Assembly (NCBI RefSeq): GCF_947654275.1
Contig: NZ_CANTJS010000003.1
Coordinates: 1-46,834, forward strand
DNA length: 46,834 bases
Source of the DNA: an uncultured Oscillibacter sp.
Lineage (GTDB): Bacteria; Bacillota; Clostridia; Oscillospirales; Oscillospiraceae
Reading direction: 5' to 3'
In this document: positions 39,402 to 46,834 of the stretch, in pieces
Layout: the number at the start of each line of letters is the position of its first letter
How positions within the stretch are numbered: position 1 is the first letter of the stretch
Made by a program: the position numbers and the translations under genes
The notes under the pieces: model-generated
What the model was told of the DNA's origin: nothing
The model's input: the letters and a program-made list of their open reading frames with translations, nothing else
The model's database searches: none

Positions 39402-39435
39402 AGAGGACCACGGGCATTGCCCGTGGTCCTCTTTT
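39402..39435. terminator. PFOR gene terminator
   Basis: AGAGGACCACGGGC, loop, GCCCGTGGTCCTCT followed by TTT: a 14-bp stem about 100 bp after the PFOR stop. Confidence 0.9.
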
Positions 39436-39507
39436 GTGTGAAAGAATGGTTGGAAGCTGGAGCGAAATTCTTCAGATGACCGGCAGGCCGGAGTATTTTC
39501 GTTGTAG

Positions 39508-39529
39508 GGCCTGACCCCTTGGTCAGGCC
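39508..39529. repeat. Palindromic repeat GGCCTGACC/GGTCAGGCC, first copy
   Basis: GGCCTGACC (39508-39516) and GGTCAGGCC (39521-39529) form a 9-bp stem. The same palindrome recurs at 39693-39715, so the two copies bracket the hairpin array; a related one is at 4349-4370. Confidence 0.8.
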
Positions 39530-39581
39530 ACAGCTTGTCAAAAAACAGTATTTGTAAAAGTGTCGGAAAGGAAGATAGCTA

Positions 39582-39690
39582 CGAAAGGAACCCATCAGGG
39601 GTTCCTTTCGTTTTCAATCAAAAGTTTTCAGAACTTCTCACGGGTTCTGAAAACTTGCACAGGCTGTCGAAAATACTTTTTCGACAGCCT
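39582..39690. other. Array of three perfect hairpins
   Basis: Three consecutive stems occur: CGAAAGGAACCC/GGGTTCCTTTCG (39582-39593 and 39599-39610, followed by TTTTC, terminator-like), AAGTTTTCAGAAC/GTTCTGAAAACTT (39622-39634 and 39644-39656) and AGGCTGTCGAAAA/TTTTCGACAGCCT (39661-39673 and 39678-39690). Each is 12-13 bp and perfect. They lie between the PFOR terminator and the convergent S41-like gene and contain no reading frame with a ribosome site. Confidence 0.75.
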
Positions 39691-39692
39691 GG

Positions 39693-39715
39693 GGCCTGAC
39701 CCCCCTGGTCAGGCC
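39693..39715. repeat. Palindromic repeat GGCCTGACC/GGTCAGGCC, second copy
   Basis: GGCCTGACC (39693-39701) and GGTCAGGCC (39707-39715), adjoining the third hairpin of the array and 20 bp from the stop codon of the minus-strand S41-like gene. Confidence 0.8.
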
Positions 39716-39735
39716 ATTCCCTCAGTGCCGGCCAT

Positions 39736-41448
39736 TCAATCAAGCAGGGCTTTCAGCCCGGCAGCCAGCTCTTCCCCCTGGCTCCGGGTGAGGCCCTGGG
39801 CAAAATCCGCGTCCGCCGGAAGCAGTCCCAGGTCCCAGGCCCGGGTCACAGCCTCCTGGCTGCCGCCCTGAGCCAGCGCCGCCGGGATGGGGCCGGAACG
39901 ATGACCGGGGGCGGCTTCCAGGTTCAGTACATCGGCGGCACGGGTCAAAAACGCGGAGGCTTCTTTCCAGGTGATGGGCCGGGCGGCGGAGAAGGTCCCG
40001 TCCGCCGCGCCCAGGGTAATTTTCGCTTCCTTGGCCCAGGCCAGGGCGGGGAGATACCACTCAATGCCGAAGCTGTCGGCAAAGGGCAGTTCCTCTCCGA
40101 TTTCCACCGCAGGACTTCCGCAGGCCTCATACAGCTGCCCGATCAACCGGCCCCTTGTCAGCGGTGCGTCGTAGTGGTTGGCGGGCGTCAGCTGCTGGTC
40201 CGGAGCGGAGAGGCAGGCCTCCACAAGGGTATCCTTCCCGGCCAGCGTATCTTCCAGAGTCTGGTAAACCAAAATGTCCGGCTGCAAAGCCTCCACGCCC
40301 CGGCCCGCCGCCGCGTCCAGCAGGGTGTTCAGATCCAGGTATTTGCTGGACACCTGTCCCCGGACCTTGGAATTGGGCAGGGTGAAGGTATGCACTGCGC
40401 CGAAGTGGCAGACGCTGCCCCCGGCGGCCTCCCCGGCCAGAACGCCGCCCATCTCCTGGATTTCTACGGCGTTAATCAGGGCAGAGGAGAAAGTGGCCTC
40501 TCCGATGAGTCCCACCAGCGTGACGCCGTTGTCCATGGCCTTCCGCAGCACCTCAAACAAAGGCCAGATGACCCCGTCGGACCCGCCGCCGTTATAGCGG
40601 AGGTCCAGCAGCACCCGGTCATAGTCCCCTGCCGCCAGGTCCTTGGCCACGGCGGCGGCGAAGTCCTCCATGGGAAGATCCTCCGCCTCCCGGCAGACAT
40701 TGTACTGGATATAGTAGACGGAATCCGTCAGGGCCTTGGCCAGGTAATTGGCGTCCGCCGCCGCCGTCTCCGGCTGGCCCTTGATGAGCTCGGAGATGAG
40801 GGCAATCTCCAGCTTGTTCATGGCCTCCATATCCATGGGCTCCAGACGAAGGGTTTTGCCGTTCTTCAGGGTGACGGTCAGGGGCTCCCCGGCCTTCACC
40901 AGTCCCAGGTACTCATAGATGTCCGCCACATTGCAGGCCTGCCGGAACTGCCGCCGGAGATGGACCGGGTTGTCGGAGGAAAACAGCGTGCCGAAGGTTT
41001 CCACGACCTCCGCCACTGGCTTTCCCGCCAGCGCCGTCACCTCCTGGCACAGCAGGTCCCGGTCCTCCGGCTTTGCCGCCGAGAGATACCAGCTTTCTCC
41101 CCGCCAGACCATGGCGAAGGGATAGGCCCGGAAGCTCGCCGCGCCTCCTACGGAGACCGAGGTGTGGGAGTCCCCCGTCAGGGACGTCAGGCGCATGAGA
41201 TCCAGCAGGAATTCCGTGTCGCTCTCGGTTTCCAGCCGGGCTTCAATCTCCGCCTTCAGGGCCAGGAATTCGGATTCCGGCGTGTTGGCGAAGGCGTTCG
41301 GATGGGCCTCCAGCAGAACCTTTTCATAGAGAAAGTCCAGGTCCTCCTGCCGCTGTCCGGCCTTCAGCGGCTCCGCCGCCATAGCCGGAATAATCAGCAG
41401 TGCCGCCAGGCAGAGCCCCAGGACCCGCCGGAACAGAGTGTGCTTCAT
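39736..41448 (-). CDS. Secreted S41-like peptidase with C-terminal SLH domain
   Basis: A 570-aa exported protein. The signal peptide is residues 1-24 (basic start, FRRVLGLCLAALLIIPAMAA, cleavage after AMA). The central region resembles S41 C-terminal processing/tricorn-like serine peptidases: GDSHTSVSVGG near 92-102, DRVLLDLRYNGGGSDGVIWP near 280-299, and IGEATFSSALINAVEI near 318-333, in which a serine of FSSA sits at the nucleophile position. The C-terminus (about 455-570) reads as one S-layer-homology repeat (LPFADSFGIEWYLPALAWAK through GAADGTFSAARPITWKEASA) and a degenerate second one, which would attach it to secondary wall polymers. The ATG has an AAAGGAGA site and a promoter lies at 41483-41511. 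Whether it is catalytically active is not certain. Confidence 0.82.
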   Translation of the reverse strand: MKHTLFRRVLGLCLAALLIIPAMAAEPLKAGQRQEDLDFLYEKVLLEAHPNAFANTPESEFLALKAEIEARLETESDTEFLLDLMRLTSLTGDSHTSVSVGGAASFRAYPFAMVWRGESWYLSAAKPEDRDLLCQEVTALAGKPVAEVVETFGTLFSSDNPVHLRRQFRQACNVADIYEYLGLVKAGEPLTVTLKNGKTLRLEPMDMEAMNKLEIALISELIKGQPETAAADANYLAKALTDSVYYIQYNVCREAEDLPMEDFAAAVAKDLAAGDYDRVLLDLRYNGGGSDGVIWPLFEVLRKAMDNGVTLVGLIGEATFSSALINAVEIQEMGGVLAGEAAGGSVCHFGAVHTFTLPNSKVRGQVSSKYLDLNTLLDAAAGRGVEALQPDILVYQTLEDTLAGKDTLVEACLSAPDQQLTPANHYDAPLTRGRLIGQLYEACGSPAVEIGEELPFADSFGIEWYLPALAWAKEAKITLGAADGTFSAARPITWKEASAFLTRAADVLNLEAAPGHRSGPIPAALAQGGSQEAVTRAWDLGLLPADADFAQGLTRSQGEELAAGLKALLD

Positions 41449-41482
41449 GATGATTCCTCTCCTTTGCTAATCGAATAATACA

Positions 41483-41511
41483 ATAGTACAACCGAAGAGC
41501 TGAAAAGTCAA
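41483..41511 (-). promoter_or_regulatory. Promoter of the S41-like gene
   Basis: On the minus strand TTGACT (41506-41511), 17 bp and TACTAT (41483-41488), 35 bp upstream of the ATG. Confidence 0.75.
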
Positions 41512-41560
41512 GCCCTCTTTTTTATACGGCGGAACCGGCGGAAATTCTTCAGCCGTACCG

Positions 41561-41597
41561 AAAAAAAGCAGGCCCCGGAGGATTCTCCGGGGCCTGC
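41561..41597 (-). terminator. Terminator downstream of the M3 peptidase gene
   Basis: GCAGGCCCCGGAG, loop GATT, CTCCGGGGCCTGC (41568-41597), followed on the minus strand by TTTTTTT (41567-41561). Confidence 0.94.
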
Positions 41598-41614
41598 TGT
41601 ATGCGCTTTTGGAC

Positions 41615-43459
41615 TCAGCCGCCGGGATCGTGAGGCGCATCGTTCCCCCGGGCGGCGGCCCGGCAGTCCTCCAGGACCCTCTGGCAGTGACGGCTGATGA
41701 TGACACGGAGAACCACCGTGCTGACCAGCATAATCAGGGCCCAGAGGATGAGGACGAAGACCGCCAGAACGGCCGCCGCCGCAATGAACAGCAGAAAGGA
41801 GTGGGACTCAGGCCGGTCCAGATGGGCCTCCAGCCGTTCCGCCAGCTCCTCCACCGCCCCGCGGCGGAAGATGTCCGTCAGGCCCACATACCGGATGGCC
41901 GCCCGGTAGGGAACATCCAGGGAGAGGGCGGTCAGGTCCATGTAGAGGTCCACTGCCTCGTCCCAGTCCTCCTGAGCCCGGAGCCACAGGTCCAGAGAGG
42001 AGAGGGCGGAAGTGGCGTAGCTGATGTAGTACAGGGGATTCTGGAAGTTGTGGGAGACCTCCACCCAAGCGGCGCTTTCCTCCTGGTCCTTTGCATAGAC
42101 GTAGCCGTACTGCTCCGAGACCTGCTTGAACAGGCGGTTGATATCCTCCAGACTCATGTCCGGGTCCTGATAGACAGCCGTCTGGAACTCGTCGTACATG
42201 CAGCCCTCCAGGACGGAATCCAGAATGTTGGAGAGAATCACCGTCGCGTAGGTATCGCCGTATTCCTCTCCAAACACCTGGTCCGCACAGGAGGTAAACA
42301 GCAGCTCCAGCGTCTGGGAGTGGATTTCTCCCACGTCGATGTTAAAGCCCGCCCAAAGCTCGTGGGTGGCCGCGTGGAAGGTCTCGTTGAAATGGCCGAA
42401 TTCGTGGACGGTGTCGCTGTAGTCCTGACAGGTTCCGTAGGGGCTGTTGAAGATGAAGGCGGAACCATAGGCCGGCAGGCCGATGGTGTAGCCGGTGGGA
42501 AGCTTGGAGTCACTGGCCTCGATGTCGTAGAGGTGATGGTCCCGCATAAAGTCGAAGGTACGGCCAAGCTCCGGGTCCAGGCGGCGGATGAAGGGCTGGA
42601 TGTCGTCCAGAATCTGTTCTCCATCGGCCCGGCTCCGCCGGGACAGCTCCCGAAGCTCCCGGCTGCCCACGCGGTCCAGAACCTGTTCACTGAGGGGCAC
42701 GATGTATGCCTTGACGGCCTTTTGCAGAGACTGGGCCCGCTGTACGCTGTAATCCCGGCTGTATTCCACCTCATAGGAGTACTCGGCGTAGTTTTCATAG
42801 CCGTTCATCACGGCAATCTGCGTCCGCAGCTGAACCAACTGGCGGTAGAGCTCCCCGGCCTGCCGGGCCCGCTCCTCCTCCGAGAGATCGGCCCGGGCCA
42901 TAATCTGGTCATATTCCAGGGTCAGCCGGGTTTCCTCCTGATACAGGGCGGTCTCCTTCTCCGTCAGGGGCTCGTAGTCCCGGAGGGCCTCCGCGGCGCC
43001 CTCGCCGGCCTCGGCGTCGATGATGTCCCAATAGGGCGTGTCCGCCAGCAGGGCCAGGACGGAATAGACGCGGTCAAAGAGCCGGTCGCTCTGGGTGGCG
43101 ATGTGCTCCGCCGCCTGAGCCGCCGCCTCCGCGCTGGGGCCCGCGGCCTGGGCGTCATAGGCAATCCCAATCAGGGAGGACTGAGTGGACAGAACGTTCA
43201 GCTCCGTCAGAATCTCATCGTAGAGGTCCTGGGCCTGGGTTCGGACATCTTCCTCCTGGCCCTGGGGGGAGGCGCACAGCTCTTCCAGGGCCGTCAGGGC
43301 GGCCTGGAGCTTCGTTTCGTCAAAGCCGGAGGCGTCCATGTCGGCGTAGTCCACCGGCAGGTGTTCCTTCTCCGGATAACGGCTGTCCGCCGCCCGGGCC
43401 GGCGCCAGCAGAGCCGGCAGCAGGGCAAGAACAATCAGGAATCTGGAAATGGTTCGCAT
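41615..43459 (-). CDS. Exported, membrane-anchored M3 family oligopeptidase
   Basis: A 614-aa zinc metallopeptidase of family M3 (oligoendopeptidase F-like). The catalytic motif HEFGHF lies near 361-366, with the third zinc ligand in GEIHSQTLELL about 25 residues later. Unlike cytoplasmic PepF, it opens with a signal peptide (1-23, FLIVLALLPALLAPARAA) and ends with a strongly hydrophobic helix near 560-590 (SFLLFIAAAAVLAVFVLILW) and a basic tail, so the peptidase should face outside while anchored at its C-terminus. The ATG at 43457-43459 follows AAGGAG; the open frame continues upstream across the neighbouring gene but without signal. It probably trims peptides at the cell surface. It is 11 bp after a small membrane-protein gene and ends in a strong terminator. 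Confidence 0.88.
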   Translation of the reverse strand: MRTISRFLIVLALLPALLAPARAADSRYPEKEHLPVDYADMDASGFDETKLQAALTALEELCASPQGQEEDVRTQAQDLYDEILTELNVLSTQSSLIGIAYDAQAAGPSAEAAAQAAEHIATQSDRLFDRVYSVLALLADTPYWDIIDAEAGEGAAEALRDYEPLTEKETALYQEETRLTLEYDQIMARADLSEEERARQAGELYRQLVQLRTQIAVMNGYENYAEYSYEVEYSRDYSVQRAQSLQKAVKAYIVPLSEQVLDRVGSRELRELSRRSRADGEQILDDIQPFIRRLDPELGRTFDFMRDHHLYDIEASDSKLPTGYTIGLPAYGSAFIFNSPYGTCQDYSDTVHEFGHFNETFHAATHELWAGFNIDVGEIHSQTLELLFTSCADQVFGEEYGDTYATVILSNILDSVLEGCMYDEFQTAVYQDPDMSLEDINRLFKQVSEQYGYVYAKDQEESAAWVEVSHNFQNPLYYISYATSALSSLDLWLRAQEDWDEAVDLYMDLTALSLDVPYRAAIRYVGLTDIFRRGAVEELAERLEAHLDRPESHSFLLFIAAAAVLAVFVLILWALIMLVSTVVLRVIISRHCQRVLEDCRAAARGNDAPHDPGG

Positions 43460-43470
43460 AGCATACTCCT

Positions 43471-44019
43471 TCAATGGGGTGGATAAGGGGAATGGCGCAG
43501 GCGGCGGACCAGCAGAAGGGTGCTGATTACGTCCAGCACCGGCAGCAGCTGGCAGACCGTATGAAGGCCGGAGACCGGCCTCCCCTGCCGTTTTTGGAGC
43601 CGGAGATAGCAGAGGCCCACCAGTCCGGTCTGGACCGCCATCAGACAGGTGACTGCAAAGGAAACCGGCAGCAGGGCCAGAAGGATGCCCCGGGAGGCCA
43701 GGAGGAACAGGCCCCAGACAAAGAGGCTCCAGAGAACATTCAGGATGTAAAAGGGGATGGAACACAGCTTCAGAAAGAGCCACCAGGTCCGCAGAAGGTC
43801 CTCCTCTCCCCGCTTTGCCGCCCGCCGGGCGGAGAGGGCGCAGGCCCAGCCGGCCAGCTGCACCAGCAGGACCGCCGCCAGATAGAGCAGCAGCAGTCCG
43901 GTGCACAGGCCGTTCCAGCCGTCTCCTTGGCCCGCCAGAAGGGGGATGCCGGCGGGGACGGCCACGCTGAGGGCAAGATGCAGGTACATGCCGGCGAGAA
44001 AAAGCCGCGCGGTTTTCAT
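43471..44019 (-). CDS. Predicted polytopic membrane protein
   Basis: A 182-aa protein with about five hydrophobic segments: 7-30, 40-66 (LCTGLLLLYLAAVLLVQLAG), 83-106, 108-132 and 150-172. Between the second and third is a basic cytosolic-type loop (ARRAAKRGEED). I do not recognise the family. The ATG at 44017-44019 has a GGGAGG site; its stop is 11 bp before the M3 peptidase start, so the two are very likely co-transcribed and may cooperate at the membrane. The upstream dehydrogenase stop (44040) is 20 bp away. Confidence 0.75.
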   Translation of the reverse strand: MKTARLFLAGMYLHLALSVAVPAGIPLLAGQGDGWNGLCTGLLLLYLAAVLLVQLAGWACALSARRAAKRGEEDLLRTWWLFLKLCSIPFYILNVLWSLFVWGLFLLASRGILLALLPVSFAVTCLMAVQTGLVGLCYLRLQKRQGRPVSGLHTVCQLLPVLDVISTLLLVRRLRHSPYPPH

Positions 44020-44039
44020 GAAGCGCCCTCCCTGGCCCC

Positions 44040-45029
44040 TCAAAGGCCGTTGACAATCCGCTGAGGCCGCCGTCCCGCCATCAGCTCCCCCAGGTTCTCA
44101 AAGAGCATCCGGTACACGTTCCGGAAAGCGGTCTGGGTGATGCCCGCCTGATGGGGGCAGAGGAGAATCCGGTCCGGGAACTCCCGGGCCAGCAGTACCA
44201 AAGGATGGTCCGCCGGCACCGGCTCGGGGACGTAGTTGTCAAAGGCCGCTCCCGCCAGACGGCCGGAGCGCAGGGCCTCTCCCAGGGCCTCGTTGTCAAT
44301 GAGGCCGCCCCGGGCGGTGTTCACCAGATAGGAGCCGGGCCGCATATGGCTGAAAAAGTCCCGGCCGATGAGCCCCTCCGTCTCCCGGTTGGCGGGGATG
44401 TGGAGGCTGACGATGTGGCTGCGCTCCGCCAGCTGGTGGAGGGACAGGTATTCCATGTCAAAAGCCGCCTCCGTGGCCGGGTCCCGGCGGTGAGGGGACC
44501 AGTAGCAGAGCTTGCTGCCGTTGACCCGCAGGCGCTCCGCCGTGGCCCGGCCAATGGTACCGAAGCCCACCAGGCCGACGGTGGAGCTGGCCAGGTCCTC
44601 CGGCACGTTCCGTTCCAGGGCGGGCACCGCCTCCCCCTGCCGGCCCTCCAGGACCATCCGGTGGCCCCACAGGGTCCGGCGGAGGAGCATGGTCATCATC
44701 ATCACCGCCTGTTCCGCCACCGGCCCGGCGTTGCACCCGGCGTTATTGCAGACGTAAATGCCCCGCTTCCGGGCGGTCTCCAGGTCAATCAGGTCAAAGC
44801 CCACGCCCTCGCTGTGAATCAGTTTCAGGTTGGGCATCCGGGAGATCAGGGACTCCCGGATGGGAGTGATGGGAGAGACAAAAATGGCCTCCGCGTCTCC
44901 CGCCGCCGCCAGCCAGTCCGCCTCCGTGCCCCGGCGGTCGCAGAAAATCAGCTCCGCCGCCCGGAAGGCCGGGGTATCCGGGGCGAAGGTGTCGTAACGG
45001 AATTTCGGAGTAGCAACCAGTACCTTCAT
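44040..45029 (-). CDS. D-isomer-specific 2-hydroxyacid dehydrogenase
   Basis: The 329-aa NAD-dependent dehydrogenase reduces a 2-oxoacid to a D-2-hydroxyacid or the reverse. The Rossmann motif GLVGFGTIGRATAERL is near 152-167; catalytic Arg is in VNTARGGLIDNEAL (about 236-249), Glu in the YVPEPVPADHPL block (about 266-277) and His in LLCPHQAGITQ (about 291-301). SEGVGFDLIDLETARKRGIY near 73-92 is the usual substrate-domain motif. Substrate is not evident. Its start overlaps the stop of the AAA+ gene by four bases (ATGA), so translation is coupled. Confidence 0.93.
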   Translation of the reverse strand: MKVLVATPKFRYDTFAPDTPAFRAAELIFCDRRGTEADWLAAAGDAEAIFVSPITPIRESLISRMPNLKLIHSEGVGFDLIDLETARKRGIYVCNNAGCNAGPVAEQAVMMMTMLLRRTLWGHRMVLEGRQGEAVPALERNVPEDLASSTVGLVGFGTIGRATAERLRVNGSKLCYWSPHRRDPATEAAFDMEYLSLHQLAERSHIVSLHIPANRETEGLIGRDFFSHMRPGSYLVNTARGGLIDNEALGEALRSGRLAGAAFDNYVPEPVPADHPLVLLAREFPDRILLCPHQAGITQTAFRNVYRMLFENLGELMAGRRPQRIVNGL

Positions 45030-46105
45030 GCGGGGTCCTCCTGAGATTTTTTCCGGGGCTCCTCCGGAGCGCCGGAGGCCGTTTTTACGTCGTCGGCGGT
45101 GATGCGGGTCAGGTCCTCCCGGCTGACGGAGGGCAGGCCCGCCAGGCGGTTGGCCTGAATGACCAGCAGCTTTTCAAAGATATTCCGCACCCCCCGGGCG
45201 TTGCCGAAGGAGACGGAATGCTCCCTGCTCTCCCGCTCCAGAAGCTGCTTCAGGGCCTCCTCCCCGTCTTCGTCCAGCTCATAGCAGCCCTTTCCGCACT
45301 GCATCCGGAAAATGGCCAGCAGCTCGTCGGGGCTGTAGTCGTCAAAGTGGAGGAAGCGGTTGAACCGGGATTCAAGTCCCGGATTGGAGCGGACGAAGTC
45401 ATCCATCAGCCCGTCGTACCCGGCGGCGATGACCACCAGATCGTCCCGGTGGTCCTCCATGGCCTTCAACAGCGTGTCAATGGCCTCCTGACCGAAGTCG
45501 TTGTCCGACCGGCCGTTGAGGGCGTAAGCCTCGTCGATGAACAGCACGCCCCCCAGGGCTTTTTCGATGACCTTGCCGGTTTTCAGGGCGGTCTGGCCCA
45601 CATACCCCGCCACCAGTCCGCTGCGGTCCACCTCCACCAGCTGCCCCTTGGAGAGAATGCCCAGGCTGTGGTAGATCCGGGCCATCAGCCGTGCGATGGT
45701 GGTTTTGCCGGTGCCGGGATTGCCGGAGAACACCATGTGCAGAGACAGCTCCGCCGCCGGGAGGTTGTTTTCCTTCCGCATTTGATGGACAGAAGCCAGG
45801 TTGATGAGGTTCCTGACCTCCTTTTTCACCGCCGCCAATCCGATGTAGCTGTCCAGCTCCTTTTGCAGGTCCTCCAGCTTCTCAGGGGGCGCTTCCTCCT
45901 GCCGGGCGGGCGCTTCCGCGGCCCCGGCGGGTTCTGCCGAAGGGGGCTCCTTCTTCTCCTCATGGGGCGAAGGCGGCGTTCCGGCGGAGGCCGGAGACGG
46001 GCCCCAGAAGTCGGACCCCATCCGGCGGAGATTGTGTTCCGTCAGGGTCTGGATGACCTCCAGCTGCTGGAGGATGATTTCGTCTTTTTTGTCCCGTTTG
46101 TCCAT
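45026..46105 (-). CDS. CbbX/CfxQ-type AAA+ ATPase
   Basis: A 359-aa AAA+ protein of the CbxX/CfqX group. In autotrophs CbbX remodels Rubisco; in Firmicutes such as the Bacillus SpoVK group related proteins act in sporulation or as general remodelling ATPases. The N-terminal 75 residues are a charged, Pro/Glu-rich linker (PPSPHEEKKEPPSAEPAGAA). The AAA+ module has Walker A FSGNPGTGKTTIARLMARIY near 126-145, LVAGYVGQTALKT (pore-loop region), Walker B GGVLFIDEAYALNG near 185-198, sensor-like VIAAGYDGLMDDFV near 224-237, and the arginine finger region NPGLESRFNRFLHF. The ATG at 46105 has AAAGGATA upstream, four bases after the Gx-transporter stop. No Rubisco is nearby. Confidence 0.88.
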   Translation of the reverse strand: MDKRDKKDEIILQQLEVIQTLTEHNLRRMGSDFWGPSPASAGTPPSPHEEKKEPPSAEPAGAAEAPARQEEAPPEKLEDLQKELDSYIGLAAVKKEVRNLINLASVHQMRKENNLPAAELSLHMVFSGNPGTGKTTIARLMARIYHSLGILSKGQLVEVDRSGLVAGYVGQTALKTGKVIEKALGGVLFIDEAYALNGRSDNDFGQEAIDTLLKAMEDHRDDLVVIAAGYDGLMDDFVRSNPGLESRFNRFLHFDDYSPDELLAIFRMQCGKGCYELDEDGEEALKQLLERESREHSVSFGNARGVRNIFEKLLVIQANRLAGLPSVSREDLTRITADDVKTASGAPEEPRKKSQEDPA

Positions 46106-46109
46106 ATCT

Positions 46110-46625
46110 TTATCCTTTCAGCAAATCGGTATGGGCCAGCCCCTGAAAGAGGCAGGCTGTCGCCAACCCGGTCAACGTGCCGCTAAACAGGGATACCCCC
46201 AGCAGAACCGGCAGATAATAGAGGGGAGCCCCATTCCCCAGCGTCAGCACAGCGGCGGCGATCTGGCCGCAGCTGTGGGCCGCCGCCCCGCCGATGGATA
46301 CCCCGTAGATGGACAGCCGCCGGCTGTGGGACAAGGCGATCATCGCCGCCATAGCCGAGAACCCGCCCAGAAGGGAATAGAGCACGGCGTTCATGTTTCC
46401 GGCAAAGAGGGCCCCCAGAAAGCACCGGGAAAATAAGATCATCAGCGCCTGAACAGGCCCCAGCACATAGAGGGCAAAGAGGGTCACAATGTTGGCAAGC
46501 CCCAGCTTTACCCCCGGCAGCGGAATGGCCAGGGAGAGGGGAAAGAGGTTTTCCAGACAGCTCAGGGCCAGGGCCAGGGCCGTCAGCAGGGCACAGGTTG
46601 TTAACTGCTTGGTAGTCAGCCGCAT
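46110..46625 (-). CDS. Gx transporter family membrane protein
   Basis: A 171-aa integral membrane protein of the Gx-transporter / heptaprenyl-diphosphate-synthase-component-I-like family, which resembles the substrate-binding S components of ECF transporters. It has about five transmembrane segments and the family-typical blocks LSCLENLFPLSLAIPLPGVK and LGLANIVTLFALYVLGPVQA (about 22-61), then LGALFAGNMNAVLYSLLGG. The ATG follows a strong AAGGAGGG. It lies directly downstream of a NusG-domain-II protein, an arrangement common in Firmicutes. The cargo is unknown. Confidence 0.88.
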   Translation of the reverse strand: MRLTTKQLTTCALLTALALALSCLENLFPLSLAIPLPGVKLGLANIVTLFALYVLGPVQALMILFSRCFLGALFAGNMNAVLYSLLGGFSAMAAMIALSHSRRLSIYGVSIGGAAAHSCGQIAAAVLTLGNGAPLYYLPVLLGVSLFSGTLTGLATACLFQGLAHTDLLKG

Positions 46626-46642
46626 GATTCCCTCCTTAAAAC

Positions 46643-46711
46643 CAGGAATGAGAAATCAGGAATACTGAGGCGGCGGAAAATTCCTCATTCCGAACCCCCC
46701 ATTCCTGATTA
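46643..46711. repeat. Inverted GGAATGAG / AATCAGGAAT repeats
   Basis: AATCAGGAAT near 46653-46663 is complementary to ATTCCTGATT (46701-46710), and GGAATGAG (about 46644-46651) to CTCATTCC (about 46684-46691). The words match the 15-bp tandem repeat at 1-70. They occupy the gap between the NusG-II stop and the Gx-transporter start. Confidence 0.6.
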
Positions 46712-46834
46712 TCCCAGGACCGCGTCCGGAGCGTCCGGGTCCGCCGCTCCGCCCTCCAGCCGGATGATGACCCGGGCGGGAAGGCAGACGATGCTCTGGC
46801 CGCCGCGGGAGATGATGCCGGTGCGGACGCAGTC
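46709..46834 (-). CDS. NusG domain II-containing protein, C-terminal end (partial)
   Basis: The last 41 codons of a minus-strand gene that is cut by the window edge. The readable tail contains CVRTGIISRGGQSIVCLPAR and ends VLG. The Cys-x-x-x-G and QSIVCLP pattern is characteristic of the small exported NusG-domain-II proteins (NusG_II family) that precede Gx transporters in Clostridia. They carry an N-terminal membrane segment that would lie beyond this window. The stop is TAA at 46709-46711. Confidence 0.8.
   Translation of the reverse strand, partial: DCVRTGIISRGGQSIVCLPARVIIRLEGGAADPDAPDAVLG

Noticed and set aside
39901-43486. Long plus-strand frames opposite the S41-like and M3 genes
   Set aside because: The minus-strand proteins have clear families, signal peptides and ribosome sites; the plus-strand translations have none.

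Overview
The window is a GC-rich chromosomal segment of an anaerobic, low-redox-potential Firmicute, most likely a gut Oscillospiraceae relative (Flavonifractor / Lawsonibacter / Pseudoflavonifractor type). The inference rests on strong AGGAGG ribosome-binding sites, DnaD and Noc/ParB-type proteins, pyruvate:ferredoxin oxidoreductase, a four-subunit 2-oxoacid:ferredoxin oxidoreductase, the RpoB/RpoC sequences and sigma-A promoters of TTGACA-17-TATAAT type. No tRNA, rRNA, CRISPR array, prophage or complete insertion sequence was found.

Layout. 1-80: end of a 15-bp tandem repeat. 81-4056 (minus): zapA, U32 peptidase, an AT-rich hypothetical, dut, maf. 4057-4869: repeat-rich intergenic region with a MITE-like element. 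4870-7869 (plus): DnaD-like protein, DnaC-like loader, hypothetical. 7936-10845 (minus): VanW-family exported protein and a ParB/Noc protein. 10846-11506: mosaic of dispersed repeats and dense RNA-like secondary structure. 11507-15858 (minus): ankyrin protein, cstA, hypothetical, GntR/FCD regulator. 16220-19500 (plus): P-loop ATPase followed by korD-A-B-C. 19555-20010 (minus): XRE regulator. 20248-23838 (plus): branched-chain aminotransferase, membrane protein, nitroreductase, HAD hydrolase, GNAT acetyltransferase. 24121-24306: 61-aa membrane peptide. 24736-32888: rpoB-rpoC. 33035-34552 (minus): ComM-type ATPase. 34867-35458: VOC protein and a small ORF. 35637-39305: pyruvate:ferredoxin oxidoreductase. 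39736-46834 (minus): S41/SLH protein, membrane-anchored M3 peptidase, membrane protein, D-2-hydroxyacid dehydrogenase, CbbX-type AAA+ protein, Gx transporter and the tail of a NusG-domain-II protein.

Metabolic theme: ferredoxin-linked oxidation of 2-oxoacids (Kor and PFOR), a branched-chain aminotransferase and a CstA-type pyruvate/peptide permease, consistent with amino-acid and pyruvate fermentation.

Most unusual points: (1) RpoC carries a Lys/Ala/Glu-rich, probably coiled-coil insertion of about 150-170 residues just after the active-site domain; (2) two copies of a structured element (11342-11427 and 15952-16034) show three compensatory base-pair changes, and one copy begins at the predicted start of the gntR transcript; (3) a dispersed repeat (TATAAAATGCG...GGACACTCCCC) sits 25-26 nt upstream of the -35 box of three unrelated genes and always points toward the downstream gene; (4) a 216-bp MITE-like element is flanked by TAA duplications. 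All coordinates and starts were read by eye; functions are assigned from recognised family motifs, not from searches.
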